A stretch of 64,000 nucleotides of DNA from Stieleria magnilauensis. GTDB lineage: Bacteria > Planctomycetota > Planctomycetia > Pirellulales > Pirellulaceae. A program made the translations under genes and the position numbers. Below the pieces are notes generated by a model. The model made no database searches, was not told the DNA's origin, and saw only the letters and a list, made by a program, of their open reading frames with translations. The DNA is taken from contig CP036432.1 in assembly GCA_007753675.1 (NCBI GenBank), positions 9,178,233 through 9,242,232 of the forward strand. Direction: 5' to 3'. Below, in pieces: positions 27,235-36,246 of this stretch. The number at the start of each line of letters is the position of its first letter. Position 1 is the first letter of the stretch.

Positions 27235-29355
27235 TTGTCCCCGATCCAACGATTCCGTCCGTGGTTGCTGCCGATCGGTGTGATGGCCTGCATGGTCGTG
27301 ATCTTGATGCCGTTGCCGACGGTGATCATGGATTTTTTGTTGGCCGGCAACATCGCGTTGGCGGTCGTGATTCTGTTGACGACCATTCATGTGGCCACGC
27401 CGCTGGAATTCAGCGTGTTTCCGACGCTGCTGCTAGCAACCACGCTGTCCCGGTTGGTGCTGAACATCGCGACGACGCGACTGATTCTGGCCGACGCGCC
27501 CACACTCGGCGACGACGCCGCCGGCGGCGTGATCCGAACCTTCGGGCAGTTCGTCGCCGGCAATCAGATCGAAGTCGGTTTGGTGTTGTTTTTGATTTTG
27601 GTGGTGGTCCAGTTTGTGGTCATCACCAAGGGAGCGACACGGATCAGCGAAGTCGCCGCGCGATTTGCGCTCGACGGGATGCCGGGACGGCAATCGGCGA
27701 TCGATGCCGACTTGAATGCGGGAAACATCGACGCAGCGACGGCGGCGGGCAAGCGCGACGACTTGATCGCCGAAGCCGACTTTTACGCCGCGATGGACGG
27801 TGCGGGAAAATTTGTCCGCGGCGATGCCGTTGCCGGGCTGGTGATCACCGCGATCAACATCATCGGCGGTCTGTATCTGGGTGTCGTCGTCTCGGGCATG
27901 GGCTTGGCCGATGCCGCATCGGTGTTTACCAAACTGACCATCGGTGACGGGTTGGTCAGCCAGATCCCGTCACTGTTGATCTCGCTGTCGGCCGGTGTGC
28001 TGGTCACGCGCGGCACCCGGCGATCGAACCTGTCCGACAACTTCGTGACCCAATTGCTGGGAAACTCCAAAGCCCTGTTGATCGCGGGTGGGTTTCTGTT
28101 GTTGCTGGTCATCACGGGTCTGCCCCCGATCCCATTGATCTTGCTGGGCAGCGGGTGCGTGCTGATCGCGACGACGCTTGACCGGAACGAAAAACAGCAG
28201 GCCGCCGAGGCGCAGCGTGAGCGTGAAACGGAGGCCCAAGCGGCCACGCCGACGCAAAAACGTGTCGAAGACTTCTTGACGGTCGACCCGCTGGAAGTGG
28301 CGATCGGACTGGGGCTACTGCCGCTGGCCGATCCGATTCGCGGCGGTGACCTGATGCAGCGCATCGCCAGTCTGCGAAATCAGATGGCCGCGGAAATCGG
28401 CATCGTTCTGCCCAAGGTGCGGGTACGCGACGACGCGACGCTCGGCCAACAAGAATACGAAATCCGCCTGTTCGGTGACTTCGTCGCCCGCGGCGACTTG
28501 CGGGTCGACAAACTGCTCGCCAGCGGTGACGGCAGAACGACCGGAAAACCAAACGGAGAAGCGGTCCACGAATTCGGCGGCACGACGTCGATCTGGATCG
28601 ATCCGGCGGGCCGCGAACAAGCGATGATCTACGGATACAAAACGCGGACGGCACCGGGCGTGCTGGCCGATCACTTGGAACAAGTCGCCCGCGCCCACGC
28701 CGACGAACTGCTCTCGCACGACGCCACCAAACACCTGCTGGATGAACTGCGGCAGGTGGCTCCGGCGCTGGTGGACGATTTGGTCCCGACCCGGCTGTCG
28801 ATCAACGACGTTCAAAAAGTCTTGCAGGGGCTGTTGCGTGAAGCGATCCCGATTCGGCAACTGGGCATCATCCTGGAAGCCCTCGGTGACGCCGCGGCGC
28901 GGTCCAACGACGCGTCGGAACAGATCGAAAGCGTCCGCCGACGACTGGCAAGGACGTTGTGCTCCCAACTCCGCGACGAACAACGCACGCTGCGGGTCGT
29001 TACGCTCGAATCGTCCACCGCGGCACAGCTGCAACCGCTCCATGGGCCGGCGGGGCAGGGGGATCGGTGGACCGATCACCAAGCCGGCTCGGGCGCGACA
29101 TCTCAATTGGGAATCCGACACAACAAAACACAAGACGTCACTTGCGACGCGATTCGTCAAGCCGTTAAGAACCTATCCAGCGAAGGTTACCCGCCGGTCC
29201 TGTTGGTCGGCCCACATCTTCGCCGCCGCGTGAAACAGGTGACCGAAGAAGCGGGAATCTGGACCCACGTTCTGTCCACCAACGAAATCACCACCGACAC
29301 TCAGCTGGAAATTCACTCGACGGTCGGCCGGCCCACATCCACCGCCGCCGCTTAG
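27235..29355 (+). CDS. flhA: flagellar biosynthesis protein FlhA
   Basis: FlhA is the large export-gate subunit that energises flagellar secretion. The product is 706 residues from TTG 27235, typical in length; the next in-frame ATG would remove the N-terminal segment. About eight membrane helices occupy residues 1-330, with the conserved FHIPEP-type cytoplasmic loop (VVVQFVVITKGATRISEVAARF, DGMPGRQSAIDADLNAG). The soluble C-terminal domain includes LLDELRQVAPALVDDLVP. flhF follows 40 nt downstream and fliA after that, apart from fliPQR-flhB, which lie 18 kb upstream. Confidence 0.95.
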   Translation: MSPIQRFRPWLLPIGVMACMVVILMPLPTVIMDFLLAGNIALAVVILLTTIHVATPLEFSVFPTLLLATTLSRLVLNIATTRLILADAPTLGDDAAGGVIRTFGQFVAGNQIEVGLVLFLILVVVQFVVITKGATRISEVAARFALDGMPGRQSAIDADLNAGNIDAATAAGKRDDLIAEADFYAAMDGAGKFVRGDAVAGLVITAINIIGGLYLGVVVSGMGLADAASVFTKLTIGDGLVSQIPSLLISLSAGVLVTRGTRRSNLSDNFVTQLLGNSKALLIAGGFLLLLVITGLPPIPLILLGSGCVLIATTLDRNEKQQAAEAQRERETEAQAATPTQKRVEDFLTVDPLEVAIGLGLLPLADPIRGGDLMQRIASLRNQMAAEIGIVLPKVRVRDDATLGQQEYEIRLFGDFVARGDLRVDKLLASGDGRTTGKPNGEAVHEFGGTTSIWIDPAGREQAMIYGYKTRTAPGVLADHLEQVARAHADELLSHDATKHLLDELRQVAPALVDDLVPTRLSINDVQKVLQGLLREAIPIRQLGIILEALGDAAARSNDASEQIESVRRRLARTLCSQLRDEQRTLRVVTLESSTAAQLQPLHGPAGQGDRWTDHQAGSGATSQLGIRHNKTQDVTCDAIRQAVKNLSSEGYPPVLLVGPHLRRRVKQVTEEAGIWTHVLSTNEITTDTQLEIHSTVGRPTSTAAA

Positions 29356-29395
29356 TCCTGACGATCCTCCGCCCCGCCTTTTTACAGCCCACTTG

Positions 29396-30571
29396 ATGCA
29401 AGTCAAAATTTTCCGAGCCGCGAATTTGCAAGCTGCCCTGGAGGAGATCCGGGAACAGCTCGGGCCGAATGCATCCGTTCTGCGAACGCGACAGTGCCGA
29501 GACGGATGGATGGGTTGGCTGGGCCGCAGTTACGTCGAAGTGACCGCCAGCAGCGGCGATCAGCAGCGCGACGCGGCCGGCATGACGGCCGACGACACGC
29601 ACCGCTCACTGGGACGCCTGCCGGGCAATCAACACACTCCCAATACACTTCCGATCGACGCGCGACAAACACTGTCGGTCGTCGGCCGAATGCCGACGAA
29701 CCCCAGCAGGCCGATCGGCAGGACCCACCTGAACCATTCTCTGTACTCCGACCCCACTGCGGATTACCGCACCGGTCTGATCTCGCTGGGCGTTTCCGAA
29801 GCCGTGGCCGACCGCTGGATCCGTTCGACCAGCGGTTTTGTCGCCAACCTGGGCGACCCGGTCGAACCGTCTTGGCTGGAACAGTTGCAACGCAGCGTGG
29901 CCCGCGAGATCCGTCTCAGCGGCGCAATCCAGCTCAACCCCGGCGAACGCCGAATCGTGGCGCTCATCGGCCCGACCGGCGTCGGAAAAACCACGACGGT
30001 GGCAAAGCTTGCCGCCGGATTCCGCATTCAATCCAAACGACGCGTCGGTCTGTTGACGATCGATACGTTCCGAATCGCCGCCGTCCAGCAACTCCAAGCC
30101 TACGCGCAAATCATGGACTTGCCGATGAGCGTGGTCGAATCGACCGACCAGATGCGTGGTGCGATTGACCAACTGGGCGATGTTGATTTGATCTTGATCG
30201 ACACCGCCGGACGGAGTCCCAAGGGCGACATGAGCATCGCCGGATTGGCCGAACTGCTCCGCACCGCCCAACCGGACGAAACCCACTTGGTCGTCAGTGC
30301 GACCAGCACCGCCGCGGTGGTGCAATCCGCGCTGGACGGATTCGCCGCGGCCAGACCGACCGCGGCAATCCTCTCGAAACTCGACGAAACCCCTTACACC
30401 GCGGGCGTGCTCTCGGCGCTAACCTCGTCCCGAGACCGCCTCGGGCTACCGATCAGCTACGTGACCAACGGACAGCATGTCCCCGATGACATCGCCGTCG
30501 CGACCGCCCAACGGCTGACCGAGCGATTGATCCCTGCGCCCGCCGGCGTGCGGCAGTTCGAAGCCGCCTAA
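29396..30571 (+). CDS. flhF: flagellar SRP-family GTPase FlhF
   Basis: FlhF is an SRP-type GTPase that places or numbers flagella. The start is ATG 29396 (a TTG at 29393 is adjacent). The 391-residue product has the N-terminal domain (MQVKIFRAANLQAALEEIRE, LGPNASVLRTR), a low-complexity linker, and an NG domain with P-loop GPTGVGKTTTVAKL near residue 192 and DTAGRSPKGD. The partner ATPase FlhG is not encoded next to it, which is unusual, since flhF-flhG pairs are common. Confidence 0.95.
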   Translation: MQVKIFRAANLQAALEEIREQLGPNASVLRTRQCRDGWMGWLGRSYVEVTASSGDQQRDAAGMTADDTHRSLGRLPGNQHTPNTLPIDARQTLSVVGRMPTNPSRPIGRTHLNHSLYSDPTADYRTGLISLGVSEAVADRWIRSTSGFVANLGDPVEPSWLEQLQRSVAREIRLSGAIQLNPGERRIVALIGPTGVGKTTTVAKLAAGFRIQSKRRVGLLTIDTFRIAAVQQLQAYAQIMDLPMSVVESTDQMRGAIDQLGDVDLILIDTAGRSPKGDMSIAGLAELLRTAQPDETHLVVSATSTAAVVQSALDGFAAARPTAAILSKLDETPYTAGVLSALTSSRDRLGLPISYVTNGQHVPDDIAVATAQRLTERLIPAPAGVRQFEAA

Positions 30572-30640
30572 AAGAAACGAACAATAAAACTCAACTCACC
30601 ATGAGAAACAACCGATAGAGAAAAAGCCGAGGGCTGGAAA

Positions 30641-30667
30641 CTCAAAAGACGACTTGAGATTTTTTTT
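30641..30667 (+). terminator. possible weak intrinsic terminator after flhF
   Basis: A short stem (CTCAA at 30641-30645 with TTGAG at 30654-30658) is followed by an eight-T run (30660-30667). The 5-bp stem is weak, so this is tentative. The rest of the 336-bp gap before fliA shows no gene. Confidence 0.35.
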
Positions 30668-30907
30668 GAGAGACCACTTTCGGCGACTGGGTTGACCCCG
30701 GCACACACGAACAAGAAAGCTGGACAAGGATTGTTTGGTCCATTGATCGTGCCCGTGCAGAGATTCGACCCAGAGTGGCGCTGACGATTCTCGTTTGCAG
30801 CAATGTGATACGGATCGTCGGCAAGAGCGAAAGCGAAAGCGAACCCCAAACATGACCTCGGCGACATGATGTCGTCGGCAGTCAAATTGAAGATCACGGA
30901 GGATTGG

Positions 30908-31708
30908 ATGCCAGCCGCAGTTTCAACAGACGATGAAATCCTAGAGGTTTGGAAACGATTCAAACAGACCGAGAAGGATGCGGACGAATACGAACCTCTA
31001 CGCAATCGCCTCGTCGAGCGTTACATGCCCTTGGTTCGATACAACGGTGAACGCATTTGGCAGCGTTTGCCCGATGGCGTCGAATTGGACGACCTGATCA
31101 GCGCCGGAATCTTCGGCCTGATGGACGCGATCGATGCCTATGACATGGACCGCGGCGTCAAGTTCGAAACCTATTGCGTGCCCCGAATCCGAGGCGCCAT
31201 GCTGGACGAACTACGCACCATGGACTGGGTTCCCCGGTTGGTTCGCAGCAAGGCCAGCAAGCTGGCCGTCGCCAAGAAACAATTGGAAACCAGGTACGGA
31301 CGTCCCGCCACGGTGCAGGAATTGTCCGAACACATGGAACTGTCGATCGCCGAAGTCGAAAAGATGGAATCGGACGCCAATGCCGTCGGAGTCGTCTCAC
31401 TGAATAAAAAGTGGTACGAGACCGACAGCTACAAGGACGTTCGCGAAATCGACATCCTGGAAGACAAGAAAGGCGAAGACCCGACCCGACGTGTTCAGAA
31501 GAACGATCTGATGCGTTTGGTCACCAAGGGACTCAATCGCAACGAACGCTTGATCATCATTCTTTACTACTACGAAGAATTGACGATGAAAGAGATCGGT
31601 GCGACACTGGATTTGTCCGAGTCGCGGGTCAGCCAGATGCACACGTCCATCGTCAACCGCTTGCAAACCCAACTGGGCATGCGACGGGTCGAGTTCGGCA
31701 CGGCGTGA
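30908..31708 (+). CDS. fliA: flagellar sigma factor FliA/WhiG family
   Basis: Sigma-28-type factor that directs late flagellar genes. ATG 30908 is chosen because a GGAGG Shine-Dalgarno (30898-30902) lies 5 nt upstream; the frame also opens at 30866. The 266-residue product shows region 2 (YMPLVRYNGERIWQRLP, DLISAGIFGLMDAIDAYD, RGVKFETYCVPRIRGAMLDE), region 3 and region 4 (ELTMKEIGATLDLSESRVSQ helix-turn-helix). An anti-sigma FlgM is not adjacent. Confidence 0.94.
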   Translation: MPAAVSTDDEILEVWKRFKQTEKDADEYEPLRNRLVERYMPLVRYNGERIWQRLPDGVELDDLISAGIFGLMDAIDAYDMDRGVKFETYCVPRIRGAMLDELRTMDWVPRLVRSKASKLAVAKKQLETRYGRPATVQELSEHMELSIAEVEKMESDANAVGVVSLNKKWYETDSYKDVREIDILEDKKGEDPTRRVQKNDLMRLVTKGLNRNERLIIILYYYEELTMKEIGATLDLSESRVSQMHTSIVNRLQTQLGMRRVEFGTA

Positions 31709-31780
31709 CGGTCCTCCAGTACGTCCGAAGTCCCCGTGACTTCGACGACATGTTCTCCGTTTTGCAATTGAGTCCACCGC

Positions 31781-32980
31781 GTGCGCGTCGCCCACATCAT
31801 CACTCGCATGATCGTCGGCGGCGCCCAGGAAAACACGCTGTTCAATTGCCTGGACTTGATCGAGCATCATGACGATGAAGTGATGCTGATCACCGGGCCG
31901 TCGCTGGGGCCCGAAGGCGACTTGCTGCACCGCGCCGGTTTCTTCGGTGACCGAAGTCAATTGCGGGGCAGGGCAGGGGAGTTGCAAATCGAACTGCTGC
32001 CGATGTTCCGTCGCAACATCCATCCGCAACGCGATTGGGCCGCTTCGCGGGCAATCCGAAAAACAATCCAAACCTTTCGCCCCGATGTCGTGCACACGCA
32101 CAGCGCCAAGGGCGGCTTGCTGGGACGAAACGCCGCCTGGTCGCTCGGCGTGCCGGCCGTGATCCATACCGTTCACGGAGCGCCGTTTCACGATTTCCAG
32201 CCTCGCGTGGCGCGGGAATTCTTTCGACGTTGCGAACGCTTCGCCGCAACCCGCTGCCACCACCTGATCTCCGTGGCCGACGCGATGACCGATTTGATGG
32301 TCCAAGCCGGCGTCGCACCGCGAGAGAAATTCACCACCATCTACAGCGGGATGGACGTCGATCCGTTCCTCCGCGCCAACGAGCATCGACAATCGGTCCG
32401 CGAGAAATACGACATCGCGCCCGATCGCATCGTGATCGGCAAACTGGCGCGTTTGTTTCACCTCAAAGGCCACGACGACCTGATCACCGCCGCGGTCGAT
32501 GTGATTGCCCGTTGCCCCCAGGCTCTGTTCCTGTTGGTCGGTGATGGCATCTTACGCGAACCGCTGACCCGGCGGATCGAATCACTCGGCCTGGCCGACC
32601 ACTTCGTGTTCACCGGACTGGTCTCCCCCACCGATGTCCCACCGCTGATCGGTGCGATGGACGTGCTGGTGCACACCTCGCTGCGTGAAGGCTTGGCCCG
32701 GGCGCTGCCCCAGGCGTTGATCGCCGGGAAGCCCGCGGTCAGCTTCGACGTCGATGGGGCGCGTGAGGTCGTGATCAGTGACGAAACCGGTTTCCTGGTT
32801 CCGGCGCGGGACACCACCAGATTGGCGGACTCACTGATCCGTCTGGTCGAAAACGACCAATTGCGGCAAACCATGGGCGGGGAAGGGCAGAGGCGTTTCA
32901 CCGAGCAGTTTCGCCACGAGACCATGACGCAGCAGGTTCGCGCCATCTACGAACGCGTTTTGGACCGCCGGTCCCCCTGA
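31781..32980 (+). CDS. glycosyltransferase family 4 protein
   Basis: 399 residues from GTG 31781. The N-terminal Rossmann domain (VAHIITRMIVGGAQENTLF) and the C-terminal GT-B domain (VIGKLARLFHLKGHDDLI, HTSLREGLARALPQALIAGK, then GAREV) match GT4 transferases with the GPGG-like glycine loop and the E-x7-E region. It probably transfers a sugar from a nucleotide donor during glycan or glycolipid synthesis; acceptor unknown. A GGGCAGGG double motif (31966-31978) encodes RGRAGE inside it. No glycan-cluster neighbours are present. Confidence 0.92.
   Translation: MRVAHIITRMIVGGAQENTLFNCLDLIEHHDDEVMLITGPSLGPEGDLLHRAGFFGDRSQLRGRAGELQIELLPMFRRNIHPQRDWAASRAIRKTIQTFRPDVVHTHSAKGGLLGRNAAWSLGVPAVIHTVHGAPFHDFQPRVAREFFRRCERFAATRCHHLISVADAMTDLMVQAGVAPREKFTTIYSGMDVDPFLRANEHRQSVREKYDIAPDRIVIGKLARLFHLKGHDDLITAAVDVIARCPQALFLLVGDGILREPLTRRIESLGLADHFVFTGLVSPTDVPPLIGAMDVLVHTSLREGLARALPQALIAGKPAVSFDVDGAREVVISDETGFLVPARDTTRLADSLIRLVENDQLRQTMGGEGQRRFTEQFRHETMTQQVRAIYERVLDRRSP
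31966..31978 (+). repeat. KOPS-like double motif GGGCAGGGCAGGG
   Basis: Overlapping octamers 31966-31973 and 31971-31978 on the plus strand within the glycosyltransferase gene. Here the motif is read in a different codon frame (RGRAGE) from the copies that encode AGQG, so protein sequence does not explain its conservation. Confidence 0.6.
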
Positions 32981-33160
32981 ATCGTTTTCCCACGGGCAGG
33001 CCGCCGCCGAATCCCCGGCTTTCGCCACAGGCGGGGCGTCAACTATGATGCCGACACGCCAAGTCTGGTAAACTCTGCCGGCTCTGACAGCCCCCCCGAC
33101 GAGATGGTCGCGGGACCGGCTAGAACTCCGACACGCTGCCATTTCGTCCATCGGTTACTA

Positions 33161-34111
33161 ATGACCAAGACCCGAGATTTCTACGGCCCGTACCGATTGA
33201 CTCGTCTGATTCGCTCCGGCTCGACCGCCGAGGTCTGGGAAGCGATCCACGAGCACGAACAGGAACGCTACGCGCTGAAGATCCTGAAAGGGCAGATGGC
33301 CAAGGACAAGAGCGAAGTCAATCTGCTCAAGCACGAGTTCAACGTCGGCAAGGACCTGCAGAACAGCCCTCGAATCATCAAGATCCTGGACTATTCGATC
33401 GCCAACGATCGGCCGTTCCTGGTCCTGGAACTGTTCAGCGAACTGAACATCAAACAGGCGCTTCGACGCGGCCCCGACTCGCTCGCCTTCATGCTCGACA
33501 AGATCATCGAACAGGCCGGCGAGGGCATCTACTACATGCACACCCGCAACTGGATCCACCTGGACCTGAAACCAGACAACTTCCTGGTCAGCCGCGACGG
33601 TGAAACCAAACTGATTGACTTCACGATCACCGAAAAGAAGAAGACCGGGCTGAGCAAGATCTTTCATCGCAAAACCCTGGCCAAGGGAACGCGGAGCTAC
33701 ATGGCGCCCGAGCAGATCCGCCGCAAGGTCTGTGACGAACGGACCGACATCTATTCCTTCGGTTGTGTGCTGTTTGAAATGGCCACCGGCAAGCCTCCCT
33801 TTACCGGCGACACCCCGAACGATTTGCTCAACAAACACCTGACCGCTTCGATCCCCAGTGCCATCGCCTACAACAACAACGTCACCAAAGAATTTGCCGA
33901 TCTGATCAAACGCATGATGGCCAAATCGGCATCCGCACGGCCGGATTCGATGTGGGACTTTTTGAAAGAGATCCGGTCGATTCAACTCTGGACCAAACGC
34001 CCGCGCAAGCCGGAGATTAGCGTCTTCGACAACATGCCCGGCATCCGTGGCGCCGATGACATGCTCCGCAAACCATCGGCGGCAGACCTAAACGACGAAG
34101 AAGAGGATTGA
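33161..34111 (+). CDS. protein kinase-like protein with degenerate HRD and DFG motifs
   Basis: 316 residues from ATG 33161 (the frame opens at 33104). It has a kinase fold: glycine loop RSGSTAEVW, YALKILK lysine near residue 38, catalytic-loop HLDLKPDN (Asp135; Leu replaces the Arg of HRD), DFT replacing DFG, GTRSYMAPEQIR and DIYSFGCVLFEMATG. There is no transmembrane segment, unlike many planctomycete kinases. Lys and both Asp residues remain, so activity is possible, but activation-loop control must differ. accA starts 6 nt after its stop, so they probably share an operon. Confidence 0.9.
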   Translation: MTKTRDFYGPYRLTRLIRSGSTAEVWEAIHEHEQERYALKILKGQMAKDKSEVNLLKHEFNVGKDLQNSPRIIKILDYSIANDRPFLVLELFSELNIKQALRRGPDSLAFMLDKIIEQAGEGIYYMHTRNWIHLDLKPDNFLVSRDGETKLIDFTITEKKKTGLSKIFHRKTLAKGTRSYMAPEQIRRKVCDERTDIYSFGCVLFEMATGKPPFTGDTPNDLLNKHLTASIPSAIAYNNNVTKEFADLIKRMMAKSASARPDSMWDFLKEIRSIQLWTKRPRKPEISVFDNMPGIRGADDMLRKPSAADLNDEEED

Positions 34112-34117
34112 CAATCG

Positions 34118-35080
34118 ATGGCCGGACCCGGACTCGATTTTGAAATCGAAATCGCGGAACTCGAAACCCGCATCAGCGCCCTCCAACGACAGACCGAACG
34201 CAGTGAAGCCGCCGAAGGCGAATTGCGGTCGTTGCGGACGGACCTTGCCAAACAATTGCGCGACGTCTATTCCTCGCTCGATCCATGGCAAACCGTTCAA
34301 GTCGCCCGACACAAGAACCGCCCCTACACCAAGGACTACTTGAACCTGGCGTTCGACGATTTCGTGGAACTGCACGGCGACAAGCACTTCGGCGATGACC
34401 GCGCGATGCTGGCCGGATTCGCAAAATTGGATCGCTTCAAAGTGATGGTGCTCGGGCACCAAAAAGGACGCACGTTCAAAGAACGCGCCGCCTGCCACTT
34501 CGGTTGTGCCCATCCCGAAGGCTATCGCAAGGCGATGGTCAAAATGCGATTGGCCGAAAAATATAAACTGCCCCTGATCTGCTTCATCGATACACCCGGT
34601 GCCTATCCCGGCATCGGCGCCGAAGAACGGGGCCAGGCGCAAGTGATCGCCGAAAGCATGTTCAAAATGAGCCAGCTGAAAACGCCGATCATCTGCATCG
34701 TGATCGGCGAAGGCGGATCCGGAGGAGCGTTGGGGATCGGTGTCGGCGACCGGATCGCCGTGATGCAACACGCCTATTACAGCGTGATCAGTCCCGAAGG
34801 TTGCGCCGGCATCCTCTGGAAAAGCCACGAACACGCACCCAAAGCCGCCGCCGCACTCCGCTTCACCAGCGATCACCTCAAACGCCTCGGCGTCGTCGAT
34901 GATGTGCTCGACGAACCACTCGGTGGAGCCCACCGGGATCATCACCAAATGGCGACCCGACTCAAAACGTACCTCTCCAAAACACTCGGCGAGCTCGAAA
35001 GCCAGTCGGTCGATCAGCTGCTCGACTCACGTTACGAAAAATTTCGGCGCATCGGAGTCTTCCTCGAAGAAGCCTGCTGA
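34118..35080 (+). CDS. accA: acetyl-CoA carboxylase carboxyltransferase subunit alpha
   Basis: AccA with AccD transfers the carboxyl group from biotin to acetyl-CoA, making malonyl-CoA for fatty acids. The 320-residue product has the N-terminal coiled helix (LDFEIEIAELETRISALQRQ) and the crotonase-like domain with GHQKGRTFKERAACHFG, CFIDTPGAYPGIGAEERGQ and GEGGSGGALGIGVGD. Length is typical. It is coupled closely to a kinase-like gene upstream, and its 3' end overlaps a convergent lipoprotein gene by 49 nt. Confidence 0.96.
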   Translation: MAGPGLDFEIEIAELETRISALQRQTERSEAAEGELRSLRTDLAKQLRDVYSSLDPWQTVQVARHKNRPYTKDYLNLAFDDFVELHGDKHFGDDRAMLAGFAKLDRFKVMVLGHQKGRTFKERAACHFGCAHPEGYRKAMVKMRLAEKYKLPLICFIDTPGAYPGIGAEERGQAQVIAESMFKMSQLKTPIICIVIGEGGSGGALGIGVGDRIAVMQHAYYSVISPEGCAGILWKSHEHAPKAAAALRFTSDHLKRLGVVDDVLDEPLGGAHRDHHQMATRLKTYLSKTLGELESQSVDQLLDSRYEKFRRIGVFLEEAC

Positions 35081-35952
35081 TTGCCTGTCCGTCGGTCGAC
35101 CAAGACCGGCTCGACTCCCCAAACCCGCAACAGCTCGGCCGCCGAAACGCCGAATCCGAAAACGCCACCCTCCGGCTTTTCCGCTGTGCTGTCTTCGTCA
35201 CCAGGCTCCGCCAGGTGTACTCCGACGACATGCCCCTCGTCGTCCAACAGCGGAGCGCCGGCCGTCGCCTGCAGCGAGAGCCGCGAATTGGCGAACCGGT
35301 ACTCCATCCGGCCATCGCCGTCGATCCGGATCACGGTCGCTTCATGAGCCACGCGGCTCGGCGAGGCCCCCGCGTAAACCGCCGTCGCCATCCATACGGT
35401 ATCACCGACACCGGGAGTCGCGGTTGCGAACTGCAGTGGTCGAAGCCCCCGAGCCAACGATCCCGTTGAGACGGCGACGAGATCGTGCGTCCATCGATCG
35501 ACATCCGACTCACCGACTTCTTCAAATTCGATGACCTGCCTCAACTGTCGCATCGCATCGCTGGCACCGAACGCTTCGCTGAACATGATCTTCGTGACGC
35601 CACTTCGAGCGGCCTGCGCCGCGTCTGGGTTGACGATGGGATCGGGTTGTTGAAGCGCCGGATGCAACGGCATGATCATCACGGGATCATCCCCGGCCAC
35701 CAAACGGGCCGCGAACGCCGTCGCACGGATCTCATCGGGATCGATTGGAAACTCGTTAACCGCCACGTAGGGACGCCAGATCCTGAAATCACGAACCGTC
35801 GGCCCGCGATAACGATCGACCACGGCGGGAGAGTTGGCGAGCCGATCCGTCAAGGCATCGGAACCGGACTCGACTGAGCAACCGACCAGACCAAGGGCGA
35901 GGGCAGGGGCGAGCAACAGACCGGCACCCGACAGCCGTGCTGTCGGGTGCAT
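35032..35952 (-). CDS. lipoprotein with trypsin-like fold, probably inactive
   Basis: 306 residues from ATG 35952 (frame open to 36000). A lipoprotein signal (LLLAPALALGLVGC) is clear. The body has a trypsin-like rhythm: GDTVWMATAVYAG, then ATAGAPLLDDEGHVVGVHLA where active proteases have GNSGGPL. The nucleophile Ser is replaced, so proteolysis is unlikely; this family assignment is tentative. The gene runs convergent to accA and overlaps its 3' end by 49 nt. A GGGCAGGG copy at 35901-35908 lies in its signal-peptide region but on the plus strand. Confidence 0.75.
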   Translation of the reverse strand: MHPTARLSGAGLLLAPALALGLVGCSVESGSDALTDRLANSPAVVDRYRGPTVRDFRIWRPYVAVNEFPIDPDEIRATAFAARLVAGDDPVMIMPLHPALQQPDPIVNPDAAQAARSGVTKIMFSEAFGASDAMRQLRQVIEFEEVGESDVDRWTHDLVAVSTGSLARGLRPLQFATATPGVGDTVWMATAVYAGASPSRVAHEATVIRIDGDGRMEYRFANSRLSLQATAGAPLLDDEGHVVGVHLAEPGDEDSTAEKPEGGVFGFGVSAAELLRVWGVEPVLVDRRTGNQQASSRKTPMRRNFS

Positions 35953-36009
35953 CCGATTGATGATCTTCAAGATGCAATTCCAAGTAGCAGAACGAAACAA
36001 TTAAACAGT

Positions 36010-36246
36010 TCAAAGTTCACTTTCGGCGTCGATGATGGCTTCATCTTCAGCCTGAATCTCCGCTGAGATATCGGTATCGATCTCGGGCGGGGCAGGGCCG
36101 CCGCACCCAACCAACGGCATCAATAAACACGTGGCCAACACGATCAACGCGAGACGGTCACGTCGTGGTTGAAAAGAACGGGTATAGAACATGCGATTAA
36201 TCTTTTTAGATGGTTCGATAGTATTAATTGACTTGGTTTTCTTCAT
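36010..36246 (-). CDS. small lipoprotein paired with a DUF1559 protein
   Basis: A 78-residue ORF starts at ATG 36246 with GGAGAG a few bases upstream. It has a lipoprotein signal (LALIVLATCLLMPLVGCGG) and a short acidic tail ending EAIIDAESEL. It begins inside the last codons of the DUF1559 gene (overlap 36224-36246), indicating translational coupling. Small lipoproteins often follow DUF1559 genes in planctomycetes. Function unknown. A GGGCAGGG copy (36090-36097) lies in it, on the plus strand. Confidence 0.75.
   Translation of the reverse strand: MKKTKSINTIEPSKKINRMFYTRSFQPRRDRLALIVLATCLLMPLVGCGGPAPPEIDTDISAEIQAEDEAIIDAESEL

Noticed and set aside
26574..27947. Plus-strand 457-codon ORF across the FG-GAP gene end, the heptamer array and flhA
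   Set aside because: It overlaps two well-supported genes in another frame, is Arg/Gln/His-rich and includes the translated heptamer array; it is a shadow.
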